The position numbers and the translations under genes were made by a program. The notes under the pieces are model-generated. The model made no database searches, was not told the origin of the DNA, and saw only the letters and a list, made by a program, of their open reading frames with translations. A stretch of DNA of 64,000 nucleotides. It comes from Cytophagales bacterium (GTDB taxonomy: Bacteria > Bacteroidota > Bacteroidia > Cytophagales > Microscillaceae). The stretch covers positions 82,159-146,158 of the forward strand of contig JAAFJG010000002.1 of the NCBI GenBank assembly GCA_013298075.1, read 5' to 3'. Shown one piece after another: positions 1-8,998 of the stretch; within the stretch, counting starts at the first letter, position 1; each line of letters starts with the position of its first letter.

Positions 1-1
1 T

Positions 2-1618
2 TCTCATAATCAAATTACGATTAATAATGGCACAAACACAAACGCTGTTTTAATTAGTGGTATATACGATTGGGCAGGTGTAGGAATTAATTCTTCATAT
101 CTTTATAATTCAATTTATGTGGGTGGCTCTGCTTTATCAGGAAGTCAGACAAGTTTTGCTTTTTATCGTAATTATATAAATTTGACTTTAACCAATAATA
201 TTTGTATTAATGCAAGAACCGGAGGTACAGGTGAACATTTATCAATAGAAAGTGGTAGTTCAGGAAATATCGTTTCTAATTATAATTTGTTAGTAAATAA
301 TGATGCTAATAAATTAGCACGTTTCAATGGTACAACTTATAATTTTTCAAATTGGAAAACAAATTCAAGTGGTGATATAAATTCGTGGACATCTATTAGT
401 ACAACAGGGACAAGTAATTTTTTAAACCTTAATCCGAATAATCTTTTTATGGATTTAGCCAATGGAAACCTTGATATTAATCCAAATAATTCTGAATGCT
501 GGTATAGTAATGGAAAAGGAATTTCCATAACGGGACAAACTTTTGATTATTCTTCTGTTATAAATGTCCGTAGTGTAACATCAGGGATGGGAACTGATAT
601 AGGAAGTGACGAATTTATTCCTACTTCCTTGCCTATTCCCGCAGAAGTTACTGGAACTACTTCATTGGGCGGAACTCAAAAATTTAATTTTGGTGGTCGC
701 CAGATAGCAGAAATTACTTGGGAGAATTCAGGTACACTTCCTGTTTTGAGTAATATGTTATATTTTTCTGGAGTAAACCCCAATAATTTTAATAATAGTG
801 CAAGGTTTTTTAATGCTTATTGGCGATTAGACGCTACAGGTGGCAGTGGTTATAGTTATGATATGATTTTAAATTATGATGAAGCATTATTAGGTCGAAT
901 TTCTTCAGCAGAAGAAACATCTGGTTTGGTTAGGTTTTCTAAAAAATCAACCAATGCTTTGCCTTGGATAACTTATACAACCTCTAATGGTGGAAGTGTT
1001 CATAATTCTACTACAAATACCTTACAAAAAACTGGTTTAAATAGTTTTTCAGAATTTTCAGGAAGTACAGATGCACAACCTCTACCTGTTAGTTTATTGC
1101 ATTTTGAAGCAATTCCACAAAATGACAAGGTATTATTAAAATGGATAACTACTATGGAGATAAATAACAAAGGATTTGAAATTGAAGTAAGTCAAAATGC
1201 GCAAAATTTTAGAAAAATAGGTTTTGTAGATGGTGCTGGAAATAGCAGCACTAACAAAAATTATGATTTTATCACCCCCAATTTATATGATGCTTATTAT
1301 CGCTTAAAACAGATAGATTTTGATGGTAGTTTTTCTTACTCTAAAATTGTATTTGTTGAGAGTGTGAATATTGATTTAGTAGTTTATCCTAATCCTGCAC
1401 AAGGAAAGATAAAATTATTATTAGATAATAGCCAAAATATTTTCGAGTATTCACTTATGGATAGTAAAGGCGTTGTTTATCATTATGAAAAAACAAATGA
1501 TATAAGCAATATAGAAAATAAAATTTCTCATTTTTTGGAAACACTTCCTAATAATCTTTATATTTTGCAAATAAAAACAGATAAAAAAATATTTGTTAAA
1601 AAAATTAATAAATATTAA
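2..1618 (+). CDS. T9SS cargo protein with C-terminal sorting domain (5' partial)
   Basis: The frame is open from the first bases of the window, so the N-terminus lies outside it; the GTG at 119 is only an internal codon. The N-terminal part is Asn/Ser/Gly-rich and looks like the beta-helix or repeat region of a large surface protein. Near residue 360 a fibronectin-like segment begins (LPVSLLHFEA, then YYRLKQIDFDG), a pattern common just before Bacteroidota sorting domains. The last ~80 residues carry the type A sorting-domain signature YPNPAQGKIKL and end in basic residues (KKIFVKKINKY). From family knowledge such proteins cross the outer membrane by the type IX (Por) system and are released or anchored at the surface. 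The enzymatic or adhesive role of the passenger cannot be told from this fragment. Confidence 0.85.
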   Translation, partial: SHNQITINNGTNTNAVLISGIYDWAGVGINSSYLYNSIYVGGSALSGSQTSFAFYRNYINLTLTNNICINARTGGTGEHLSIESGSSGNIVSNYNLLVNNDANKLARFNGTTYNFSNWKTNSSGDINSWTSISTTGTSNFLNLNPNNLFMDLANGNLDINPNNSECWYSNGKGISITGQTFDYSSVINVRSVTSGMGTDIGSDEFIPTSLPIPAEVTGTTSLGGTQKFNFGGRQIAEITWENSGTLPVLSNMLYFSGVNPNNFNNSARFFNAYWRLDATGGSGYSYDMILNYDEALLGRISSAEETSGLVRFSKKSTNALPWITYTTSNGGSVHNSTTNTLQKTGLNSFSEFSGSTDAQPLPVSLLHFEAIPQNDKVLLKWITTMEINNKGFEIEVSQNAQNFRKIGFVDGAGNSSTNKNYDFITPNLYDAYYRLKQIDFDGSFSYSKIVFVESVNIDLVVYPNPAQGKIKLLLDNSQNIFEYSLMDSKGVVYHYEKTNDISNIENKISHFLETLPNNLYILQIKTDKKIFVKKINKY

Positions 1619-1683
1619 GTATCAAAATAAATTATACTTTGATAACGACTTTTTAATAAAGAAATGTCATTATCAAACTATAT

Positions 1684-1718
1684 AACTCTTATAAACATTT
1701 TGAATGATTATAAGAGTT
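1684..1718 (+). terminator. Hairpin after the T9SS gene
   Basis: An 11-bp perfect inverted repeat (AACTCTTATAA / TTATAAGAGTT, 13-nt loop) lies 66 bp after the stop. There is no clear U-tract, so terminator function is uncertain. Just before it, 1637-1676, is a second, weaker palindrome TTTGATAA...TTATCAAA. Confidence 0.4.
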
Positions 1719-1767
1719 CATAAAATTGTATAATGCAAAAATATATTCTTAAAGAACTATACCCAAA

Positions 1768-2691
1768 ATGAAAAAAAAATATATTATCTTAGTTTCTATT
1801 TTTTTTTGTAATTATTTATATGCTCAAAAAATACCACATATTAATAAATCAGACCAAAAATATATAGAATTTTTATATGAGAATGAAATAGATTTTAACC
1901 ACAATCATCATTCAATTAAAAAAACAAGCAAAACTATTAATGAAGAACCAGTTACAAGTATCAAAAATAAAGAAAATATCCCTACAAAAGAAAATATCCG
2001 TATGAAAGATAAAGATATAAAAGATATGGTATTTATCGAAAGAGATGACTTTGTAATGGGCTGTACATCTGAACAAGGCGAGGACTGCGAAACAGACGAA
2101 AAAATCACACAATTAGTAAAAGTTGATGCGTTTTATATTTCTAAAACTGAAGTAACAGTGGCACAATATGAAGCATTTTGTAAAGAAACAAAACGTAAAA
2201 TGCCATCTGACCCTGACTTTAATCCTAAATGGAAAAATAAAGACCATCCTATTGTAAATGTTGATTGGAATGACGCAGACGCATATTGTAAGTGGGCAGG
2301 AGGTAGATTACCAACAGAATCAGAGTGGGAGTATGCAGCAAGAGGTGGTAAACATCGACAAAATAATCTTTCTAAATACTCAGGAACTTCAGACGATAAC
2401 GATATTACTAAATTTGCAAATTATTATGATAATAGTGGAGACGGGACAAGAAAAGTAGCCACTAAATTACCTAATCAACTTGGAATTCATGATATGAGTG
2501 GCAACGTATATGAATGGTGTAGTGATTGGTATGTATTTAATTATAAAAAATACCCTATCAAAGATGGTACAGATAAAGTAATTAGAGGTGGAAGCTGGAT
2601 GGATTATACAACACATATTCGTACTTCTTATAGATTTCGTTCTGCCCCTTCACGAAAAAAAAATTATGTAGGCTTTAGACTTTGTAAATAA
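1768..2691 (+). CDS. Secreted FGE-fold (SUMF1/EgtB/PvdO family) protein, probably non-catalytic
   Basis: A signal peptide (MKKKYIILVSIFFCNYLYAQ) is followed by ~65 low-complexity Lys/Asn/Glu residues and then a complete formylglycine-generating-enzyme fold. Landmarks are FVMGCTSEQGEDCE, the helix YISKTEVTVAQYEAFC, GGRLPTESEWEYAARGG, DMSGNVYEWCSDWY, and the terminal VIRGGSW...YVGFRLCK. The two catalytic cysteines of true sulfatase-modifying FGE, expected after RGGSW, are absent (the segment reads MDYTTHIRTSYRFRSAP). Formylglycine formation is therefore unlikely. A structural or ligand-binding role, as in the GldJ/GldK branch of this fold, is more plausible, but the protein is too short to be those. 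A second family member at 59790-60845 shares the unusual CTSEQGxDCE insertion. The gene stands alone, 76 bp after the hairpin. Confidence 0.8.
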   Translation: MKKKYIILVSIFFCNYLYAQKIPHINKSDQKYIEFLYENEIDFNHNHHSIKKTSKTINEEPVTSIKNKENIPTKENIRMKDKDIKDMVFIERDDFVMGCTSEQGEDCETDEKITQLVKVDAFYISKTEVTVAQYEAFCKETKRKMPSDPDFNPKWKNKDHPIVNVDWNDADAYCKWAGGRLPTESEWEYAARGGKHRQNNLSKYSGTSDDNDITKFANYYDNSGDGTRKVATKLPNQLGIHDMSGNVYEWCSDWYVFNYKKYPIKDGTDKVIRGGSWMDYTTHIRTSYRFRSAPSRKKNYVGFRLCK

Positions 2692-2732
2692 AAATAATAA
2701 ATTTGTTATCAAAAAAAATCTTTTTTTTGTTT

Positions 2733-2763
2733 TTGGAATATTAAAATTATATGCGTATCTTTG
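2733..2763 (+). promoter_or_regulatory. Bacteroidota-type promoter of tex
   Basis: TTG (2733-2735), a 20-bp spacer and TATCTTTG (2756-2763) match the known Bacteroidota sigma-ABfr consensus TTTG-N19-21-TAnnTTTG. The start codon of tex lies 44 bp downstream. Confidence 0.75.
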
Positions 2764-2807
2764 CGAAAAAATATATAAAAATAATTCAAAAAATTAACAA
2801 ATTGTAA

Positions 2808-5120
2808 ATGGAATTGCAACTCTCCCAAGAACAAGAAAAATATTGTAGTTTAATTGCCAAAGAACTCAATATAAAAATTGAACAAGTCGCATCTGTCGCT
2901 AATTTATTAGAAGACGGCGCAACTATTCCTTTTATTGCCCGATATAGAAAAGAAGTTACAGGCTCACTTGATGAAGTCTATATCGGAAATATTAGAGATA
3001 GACTTATTCAACTCAAAGAATTAGATGATAGACGCAAAAGTATTCTCAAAAACATCGAAGAACAAGGTAAATTAACCGATGAATTGCGCGAAAAAATTGA
3101 ACAAGCACAAACCATATCAGTGTTAGAAGATTTGTATTTGCCATACAAACAAAAACGCAGAACAAGAGCCACTATCGCCAAAGAAAAAGGTTTAGAACCT
3201 TTGAGCCAAAGAATATTTGAACAAGATAATCTTGACCTCGAAGCCGAAGCAACTTTGTATATCAATGAAGAAAAAGGCGTAAAAAGTATCGAGGAAGCAT
3301 TGGCGGGTGCGCGTGATATTATCGCTGAAAAAGTAAACGAAGATGCAGTTGCTCGTGCTTCTATTCGTCATTTATTCTTCGAAAAAGGATTTTTTAGTGC
3401 CAATGTTATCGCAGGAAAAGAAGAAGAAGGACAAAAATATAAAGATTATTTTGACTGGTCTGAACCTATACAACAAGCCCCATCTCACAGAGTTTTAGCC
3501 TTGCGAAGAGCAGAATCTGAAGGAATTATCAGCCTAAATCTCGCTCCCGAAGAAGAAGATGCTATCGAAAAATTAGAATCACAATTCGTGAAAGAACGCA
3601 ATAAAAGTAGCGAACAAGTCAAATTAGCCGTGAAAGATGCGTATAAAAGATTGTTAAAATCTTCTATCGAAAACGAAGTAAGAGTTGCCACCAAAAAGAA
3701 AGCAGACGAAGAAGCAATTAAAGTTTTTGCTGATAATTTAAGACAAGTATTAATCGCAGCACCAATGGGACAAAAACGAACTTTGGCAATTGACCCAGGT
3801 TTTAGAACAGGTTGTAAAATCGTTTGTTTGGACGCACAAGGACAATTATTGCATAATGACGTAATTTATCCCGAAAGACGTACCTCAGAAGCAGAACATA
3901 AAGTAAAAGATTTGTGTAAAGTGTATGCGTTAGAAGTGATTGCGATTGGCAATGGCACGGCAGGCAGAGAAACTGAAACTTTTATTCGTTCTTTGAAATT
4001 AGAAAATATGGCAATTATTATGGTCAATGAAAGTGGAGCCTCTGTTTATTCCGCCTCTGAAGCAGCCAGAGAAGAATTTCCTGATTATGACTTGACCGTA
4101 AAAGGAGCAATTTCAATCGGCAGACGTTTGCAAGACCCATTAGCAGAATTAGTAAAAATCGACCCAAAATCTATTGGAGTTGGACAATATCAGCATGATG
4201 TGGATCAATATTCACTCAAAACTTCTTTAGATGATACCGTAGAAAGTTGCGTAAATGCAGTTGGAGTGGAATTAAATACGGCAAGTAAACAACTTTTAAC
4301 GTATGTTTCGGGACTTGGAGCAAGTTTGGCGAAAAATATTGTAGAATATCGAAACAAAAATGGTGCGTTTAATTTTAGAAGTGATTTGAAAAAAGTGCCT
4401 CGTTTGGGCGAAAAAGCCTTCGAACAATGTGCAGGTTTTTTACGTATTCAAAATTCATCTAATCCATTAGATTCGAGTGCAGTTCACCCTGAAAGTTATG
4501 TGATTGTCGAAAAAATGGCAAAAGATTTAGGTTGTCAAGTGGTTGATTTGATAAAAAATGCTGAAATGCGTAAGCAAATTGATGTCAAAAAATATGTGTC
4601 TGCTACGGTTGGTTTGCCAACTTTGACTGATATTATGGCGGAATTAGCCAAGCCAGGACGTGACCCAAGACAAAAATTTGAAATGGTAGAATTTGCGGAA
4701 GGTATCAATAAACCAGAAGATTTACGAATTGGAATGAAAATGAACGGAATTATTACAAATATTACTAATTTTGGCGTTTTTGTAGATATTGGCGTGCATC
4801 AAGATGGCTTAGTGCATATTAGTCAATTATCAAATCAATACGTTCAAAATCCTTTGGATATTGTAAAAGTACAACAAAAAGTATCGGTTACGGTAGTAGA
4901 AGTTGATTTGCAACGCAAAAGAATCGCACTTTCTATGAAAGATGACGTGGTAATTGCTCCCAATAATAAAACTAATACTACTAAAAATCAACCACAAAAT
5001 ATTGCTCGCCCTGTTCAAAATTCATTCAAACCAAAAGAAAAAGAACAAACAGAAGAGGTCGAAGTAGAAGGTGATTATATGTCAAAATTAAAAGCATTGC
5101 AAAATAAATTTAAAAAATAA
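2808..5120 (+). CDS. tex: Tex family RNA-binding transcription accessory protein
   Basis: The 770-residue protein has the full Tex order. An N-terminal helical domain (GATIPFIARYRKEVTGSLDE) is followed by a YqgF/RNase H-like domain (residues ~320-450, LAIDPGFRTGCK), a helix-hairpin-helix pair (~485-560, VSGLGASLAKNIVEYR and PRLGEKAFEQCAGFL) and a C-terminal S1 domain (~640-710, GIITNITNFGVFVDIGVHQDGLVHIS). A short Lys/Glu-rich tail follows. Family knowledge: Tex is a cytoplasmic nucleic-acid-binding factor that associates with transcription and affects stress and toxin gene expression; its exact role is unsettled. The length is normal and no key motif is missing. A consensus promoter lies just upstream, and a dehydrogenase gene follows 9 bp later, so the two are probably co-transcribed. 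Confidence 0.95.
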   Translation: MELQLSQEQEKYCSLIAKELNIKIEQVASVANLLEDGATIPFIARYRKEVTGSLDEVYIGNIRDRLIQLKELDDRRKSILKNIEEQGKLTDELREKIEQAQTISVLEDLYLPYKQKRRTRATIAKEKGLEPLSQRIFEQDNLDLEAEATLYINEEKGVKSIEEALAGARDIIAEKVNEDAVARASIRHLFFEKGFFSANVIAGKEEEGQKYKDYFDWSEPIQQAPSHRVLALRRAESEGIISLNLAPEEEDAIEKLESQFVKERNKSSEQVKLAVKDAYKRLLKSSIENEVRVATKKKADEEAIKVFADNLRQVLIAAPMGQKRTLAIDPGFRTGCKIVCLDAQGQLLHNDVIYPERRTSEAEHKVKDLCKVYALEVIAIGNGTAGRETETFIRSLKLENMAIIMVNESGASVYSASEAAREEFPDYDLTVKGAISIGRRLQDPLAELVKIDPKSIGVGQYQHDVDQYSLKTSLDDTVESCVNAVGVELNTASKQLLTYVSGLGASLAKNIVEYRNKNGAFNFRSDLKKVPRLGEKAFEQCAGFLRIQNSSNPLDSSAVHPESYVIVEKMAKDLGCQVVDLIKNAEMRKQIDVKKYVSATVGLPTLTDIMAELAKPGRDPRQKFEMVEFAEGINKPEDLRIGMKMNGIITNITNFGVFVDIGVHQDGLVHISQLSNQYVQNPLDIVKVQQKVSVTVVEVDLQRKRIALSMKDDVVIAPNNKTNTTKNQPQNIARPVQNSFKPKEKEQTEEVEVEGDYMSKLKALQNKFKK

Positions 5121-5129
5121 AATTAAAGT

Positions 5130-5939
5130 ATGAATTTCAAAGGAAAAACTGTATTTATCACAGGCGCAAGTCGCGGAATTGGTAAATCTATCGCACTTAA
5201 ATTAGCGAGCCAAGGAGCAAATATTATTGTGGCTGCCAAAACCGCACAACCACACGCAAAATTAGAAGGAACAATTTTTGAAACTGCGGAAGAAGTAGAC
5301 CAAGCAGGTGGAAAAGGATTGCCTTTGGTGGTCGATGTTCGTGATGATTTGAATGTTTATACTGCAGTTAGAAAAGCGGCTGAAACATTTGGTGGCATTG
5401 ATATTTTGGTCAATAATGCGAGTGCAATTCAACTCACAGATACGCTTTTGACAGATATGAAAAGGTACGATTTGATGCACCAAGTCAATACAAGGGGGAC
5501 TTTTTTATGTTCTAAGGCTTGTATTCCGTATTTATTGCAAGCCGAAAATCCACACGTTTTAAATCTTTCGCCACCTTTGAGTATGGAAACGAAATGGTTT
5601 GCACCACACGTAGCGTACACGATGGCAAAATTTGGTATGAGTATGTGTGTGTTAGGTATGGCAGGCGAGTATAAAAATAAAATTGCTTTCAATGCTTTGT
5701 GGCCTCGCACCACGATTGCGACTGCGGCTGTTAATATGTTGGGTGGAGATGCGATGATGAATCAATCTCGTACTCCTGAAATTATGTCCGATGCGGCTTT
5801 TGCTATTTTCTCAAAACCAGTTAGTTTTTCGGGTAATTTTTTGGTTGATGAAGATTTTTTAAGAAGTGAAGGAGTTACAGATTTTGAACATTATTCAAAT
5901 GTACCAGGTAGTAATTTACTTCCTGATTTTTTTGTTTAG
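5130..5939 (+). CDS. Short-chain dehydrogenase/reductase (HSDL2-like)
   Basis: The 269-residue Rossmann protein has the nucleotide-binding motif TGASRGIG near residue 11, the structural motif NNAS near residue 95 and the catalytic YTMAK (YxxxK) near residue 165. The Ser expected before the Tyr lies in the segment LNLSPPLSM. The overall sequence, including PHAKLEGTIFETAEEV and ALWPRTTIATAAV, resembles hydroxysteroid-dehydrogenase-like protein 2 and related bacterial oxidoreductases. These are thought to act on lipid or fatty-acyl substrates with NADP(H), but the substrate is not known here. The gene starts 9 bp after tex and is followed by an intrinsic terminator, so tex and this gene form a two-gene unit. 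Confidence 0.9.
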   Translation: MNFKGKTVFITGASRGIGKSIALKLASQGANIIVAAKTAQPHAKLEGTIFETAEEVDQAGGKGLPLVVDVRDDLNVYTAVRKAAETFGGIDILVNNASAIQLTDTLLTDMKRYDLMHQVNTRGTFLCSKACIPYLLQAENPHVLNLSPPLSMETKWFAPHVAYTMAKFGMSMCVLGMAGEYKNKIAFNALWPRTTIATAAVNMLGGDAMMNQSRTPEIMSDAAFAIFSKPVSFSGNFLVDEDFLRSEGVTDFEHYSNVPGSNLLPDFFV

Positions 5940-5956
5940 TAGATAAAATTTAAAGA

Positions 5957-5996
5957 TTAGTCTTGTGAAATTGATAATTTGACAAGACTGATTTTT
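5957..5996 (+). terminator. Intrinsic terminator of the tex-SDR unit
   Basis: TTAGTCTTGT (5957-5966) pairs with ACAAGACTGA (5982-5991), with a further AAATT/AATTT pairing inside the loop, followed by TTTTT. Confidence 0.7.
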
Positions 5997-6070
5997 AATT
6001 GTTTTTTTTTAGAATAGAAAAATAAACATAAACAGAAAAACAATGTCTATCCAAAAAATAAACGATTATT

Positions 6071-6202
6071 ATTGAGATTAACTCGTTGCCCGGTATGACT
6101 CCTGCGACTTGTATTTTTCATCAAGCGGCTTTAAATCAATATAAACCATACCAATTTATCGATAAAATTTTGGAATTTGGAACGCAAAGAAATAAACATT
6201 AA
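6071..6202 (+). pseudogene. Relic of D-alanine-D-alanine ligase (C-terminal 43 codons)
   Basis: Translation from 6071 gives the last 43 residues of a Ddl ligase. It has the conserved metal/ATP-site segment (E)INSLPGMTPATCIF, then a KPYQFIDKILEFG helix and a natural stop at 6200-6202. No start codon or remaining ligase sequence lies upstream: the 130 bp between the previous gene and this fragment are not ligase-like. I infer a deletion that removed the 5' ~90% of a ddl gene and left the tail with its terminator. A functional ddl must then exist elsewhere in the genome. Confidence 0.8.
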
Positions 6203-6214
6203 ATTTTATTTTTT

Positions 6215-6236
6215 AGGGAGTTCGCTCCCTTTTTTT
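6215..6236 (+). terminator. Intrinsic terminator behind the ddl relic
   Basis: AGGGAG, the tetraloop TTCG and CTCCCT form a 6-bp stem followed by six more T. This is a textbook intrinsic terminator, 13 bp after the relic's stop codon. Confidence 0.9.
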
Positions 6237-6298
6237 ATGGTTTTTATTTTTTCATAAAAAAAAGTAATCATATTTTTTTTATTTTTAATAATAATTTC

Positions 6299-6306
6299 TA
6301 TATTTG
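6299..6306 (+). promoter_or_regulatory. Probable -7 box of the conflict-system operon
   Basis: TATATTTG fits TAnnTTTG and lies 26 bp before the cyclase start codon. The expected -33 TTG reads TTT, so this is a weaker match than the tex promoter. Confidence 0.5.
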
Positions 6307-6332
6307 TGCGAATAAAAAAATAATAGACAAAA

Positions 6333-7856
6333 ATGAAAAACGAAACATTTAAAAAACGCTTTCGAGAAGCAGATATATTAGAAATTCCTGAATTATTAGA
6401 TATTTTAGAACAACATAGCGATAAAATTCAATCTTATCAAAAAGGAACTTATAAAACCTTAAAAAACGAATTTTTTAATCAACCTAATGCTTTCCAATTA
6501 GAAAGTTGGAAGGCTAAGTTCCTCGTTTTTATGGGTGGTTTTGATTTTGAGATAGTGATGGAAAATACAATAAATAATCCCCAAAATATAAAAACAAACG
6601 ACAAAATGGAAACGACTGAAAAAACGCTTTATATTATTTTCGCTGACCTGAAAGGTTATGGTGCAAATGCAGGTAATAATCCACTTTTAGTAAAAGTTAC
6701 GGATTTCTTTTTTTCACTCAAAGCCAAATATTTTGCTGATGAAAAAGAACATTTTTTCAAACCTTTGGGAGATGGAATTTTGGCTACAGGGCATAGTTTG
6801 GTGGATATGGCACAAAAAGCAATTCTTTTGCGTAATGAAATTAAAAATCACGCTTGGAAACAAAATGGTTTTCCTGATAATTTGAATGTACGTATGGCAT
6901 TACATACAGGTGAGGCGTATGAGCATTACAAAGATGATGGCACTATCAGCGAAGTTTCGGGAACTGCAATTATTCAAGCAGCACGTCTCGAACCTTACAC
7001 AATGGTAGGAGAAATTTTCTGTTCGCAAATCTATGCAGGTTTATTAGCACAAAATACAACTCACAATTTGGCAACTATCAACTTGGGGAAATATAACTTA
7101 GGCAAAGAACATGATAAATTTGAATTGGATATTGCAGTACTTTTTTCTGAAAGTGATAAAAATATTTATGAACGAATGTTAGCAGATGATTGTAAAAAAC
7201 ATATTGTGGAGAAAACACAAAGTCATGAAGTGGAACAAACAAAAGTAGCTAACCATTACGAAAATAACGAAAAAAACAAAAATAATATCTCAAAAAACAA
7301 CAAAAATATGGATAACAAACAACTTACTAATTTACTTGATAAATGTTTTAACAATGATGATGATTTAATGTTATTTTGCTTTAATTACTTCCCCAAAGTA
7401 CACACAAATTTATCAACCACTATGCCAAAAATGACAAAAATAATTAAGTTGATTGAATATTGTAAACAACATGATAAACAAAATGAACTTTTAGCAAATA
7501 TCAAAGAGGAACGCCCTGAAATGTATGACAAATTGGTAGATAAAATTGAGCAGGATACTCCAAAAACTAAGAATAATAACATTATGGATAATAAAAATGA
7601 TAATGTTACAAGTATCAATGAAGCAGAGAAAAAAAGGCTCAAATATTTATTTGAAACAGATGCTAATAATTTTTTTAGTGAAATAGAAGAACTTGTTAAA
7701 AACAACGGTGAACAACTTAATAGTTTTTTACTAAAAAAAAGTAGGTTAAAAAGACTTAAGAATGACCAAAGAGACGAATTAATAACTCGACAAGAATATA
7801 TTTCTGAATTTGCAAGGCTTGAAAAGTCTTTATATGAAATTATCGACAGCCTTTAA
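6333..7856 (+). CDS. Nucleotide cyclase flanked by effector-associated adaptor domains
   Basis: Residues 3-70 form a small helical adaptor-like module (FKKRFREADILEIPELLDIL...ESWKAKFLVFMGGF). Residues ~93-250 form a class III nucleotidyl cyclase: FADLKGYG and PLGDGIL supply the two metal-binding Asp, and AARLEP the catalytic Arg. The transition-state Asn of classical cyclases is replaced (GTAIIQAAR), so activity or product may be atypical. Residues ~325-410 (LLDKCFNNDDDLMLFCF...EERPEMY) and ~430-507 (EKKRLKYLF...FARLEKSLYEIIDSL) are two further modules. All three non-cyclase modules recur in the Roco-CHAT protein of the same operon, and the last also in the next gene. Such modules match the effector-associated domains (EADs) of MoxR-vWA conflict systems. 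No membrane segment is seen, so it is probably cytoplasmic. It is the first gene of the operon; the next starts 11 bp later. Confidence 0.8.
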   Translation: MKNETFKKRFREADILEIPELLDILEQHSDKIQSYQKGTYKTLKNEFFNQPNAFQLESWKAKFLVFMGGFDFEIVMENTINNPQNIKTNDKMETTEKTLYIIFADLKGYGANAGNNPLLVKVTDFFFSLKAKYFADEKEHFFKPLGDGILATGHSLVDMAQKAILLRNEIKNHAWKQNGFPDNLNVRMALHTGEAYEHYKDDGTISEVSGTAIIQAARLEPYTMVGEIFCSQIYAGLLAQNTTHNLATINLGKYNLGKEHDKFELDIAVLFSESDKNIYERMLADDCKKHIVEKTQSHEVEQTKVANHYENNEKNKNNISKNNKNMDNKQLTNLLDKCFNNDDDLMLFCFNYFPKVHTNLSTTMPKMTKIIKLIEYCKQHDKQNELLANIKEERPEMYDKLVDKIEQDTPKTKNNNIMDNKNDNVTSINEAEKKRLKYLFETDANNFFSEIEELVKNNGEQLNSFLLKKSRLKRLKNDQRDELITRQEYISEFARLEKSLYEIIDSL

Positions 7857-7867
7857 AATTTAACAAT

Positions 7868-8998
7868 ATGATTTCTAAACAAGAAATAAAAGATTTAAAA
7901 AGGCTTTTCAGTGACAATGAAACCTTATTTTTAGAAAAAATGGAGTGTATATTTTCTATCGAAAATGATTTAGAAAATGATTTTTTAGGACAAAAAAGTA
8001 AACTCCAACGAATTAATAAAGAATTTAGAAATGAGAATATTTCAAGGGATACTTATAAGGCTGATTTTTCTAAAATAGAAACATCTTTTTATAAAATGAT
8101 TGATGCCTTTCTAGAAAATTATGATTACTATCATGGGTTATCTATAGATAAAAAAAATGCACCATTATTTTATGAGGCAGATGAAACACATAAAATCTTA
8201 CGAAATATTAATTTTGAAAATCAATATACTCGCTTTGATAGTATTGTAACAGGTGTAAATGGAAGGAAAATAATTGGTTTTATTATCAGGGGAGTTGGGG
8301 ATTATGGGCAGAGATGGCTTTATAATAAACTTATTCACGATTATTTTGATAAAAATAATAATTATTCCGACCCAATAGTTATCGATTTCTCGGATATTTC
8401 AAATGAAAAGGTATTTTTAGAAATTTTTTGTGATTATTTAGGAATAAAAGGACTAGAAAAAGCAGCAGACGAAACACAAAAACAAAAGATGAGAAAGGCA
8501 AAATTTACAGAACTTGTTAAAAATAAAATAAAAACATCCCCACAATTTATTATTTGTAAAAATGCTTTTAATTTTATGGAAAATCACATAACTTATTTTG
8601 ATGAAATATTTGAAGAAGTTTCATTATCTATAAGTGGGCAAGAAGACGAATATAAGGAAAAATATATTTTTCTATTTGTGGAAAATACTAATGAACTTTA
8701 TTCAAATTCTGAAATGATATTTGGAAAAGAAAAAAAAATTCGAAATATCGAAGATAAAACAAATTTAAAATTTGTGGATTTAGGGAGTATCGAACCTATA
8801 AAAAATAAGTGTATTGATAATTGGTTAGATTTATTACCTGAAGATATAAGAAAAAAAACAAATACATTATCAGATAATGATATTACACAATTTATTTGTG
8901 AATGTAATAATGGACATCCCGATCTTGTTATTCCTAAAATGTGTGAAATAATTGGTGTTAATTACTTAGAAAACGAAAAACAATGGCTAAAATACTAA
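7868..8998 (+). CDS. EAD-iSTAND-like component of a MoxR-vWA conflict system
   Basis: The first ~80 residues (IKDLKRLFSDNETLFLEKM...SKIETSFYKMIDAFLE) are the same adaptor type that ends the cyclase protein. The remaining ~290 residues look like an inactive STAND ATPase. At the expected P-loop the chain reads IIRGVGDYGQRWLYNKL, with GQRWL where GK(S/T) would be, followed by PIVIDFSDIS and YIFLFVENTNELY strands. The GQRWL-type motif is, as I recall it, typical of the iSTAND proteins of these three-component systems; a profile search would settle this. The expected role is a scaffold or sensor that recruits effectors through its adaptor and works with the MoxR and vWA partners encoded next. The gene overlaps the MoxR gene by 16 bp, so translation is probably coupled. 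Cytoplasmic; no signal peptide. Confidence 0.7.
   Translation: MISKQEIKDLKRLFSDNETLFLEKMECIFSIENDLENDFLGQKSKLQRINKEFRNENISRDTYKADFSKIETSFYKMIDAFLENYDYYHGLSIDKKNAPLFYEADETHKILRNINFENQYTRFDSIVTGVNGRKIIGFIIRGVGDYGQRWLYNKLIHDYFDKNNNYSDPIVIDFSDISNEKVFLEIFCDYLGIKGLEKAADETQKQKMRKAKFTELVKNKIKTSPQFIICKNAFNFMENHITYFDEIFEEVSLSISGQEDEYKEKYIFLFVENTNELYSNSEMIFGKEKKIRNIEDKTNLKFVDLGSIEPIKNKCIDNWLDLLPEDIRKKTNTLSDNDITQFICECNNGHPDLVIPKMCEIIGVNYLENEKQWLKY

Noticed and set aside
119..121. GTG at 119 as start of the first gene
   Set aside because: The frame is open and repeat-like back to the window edge, and no signal peptide follows the GTG.
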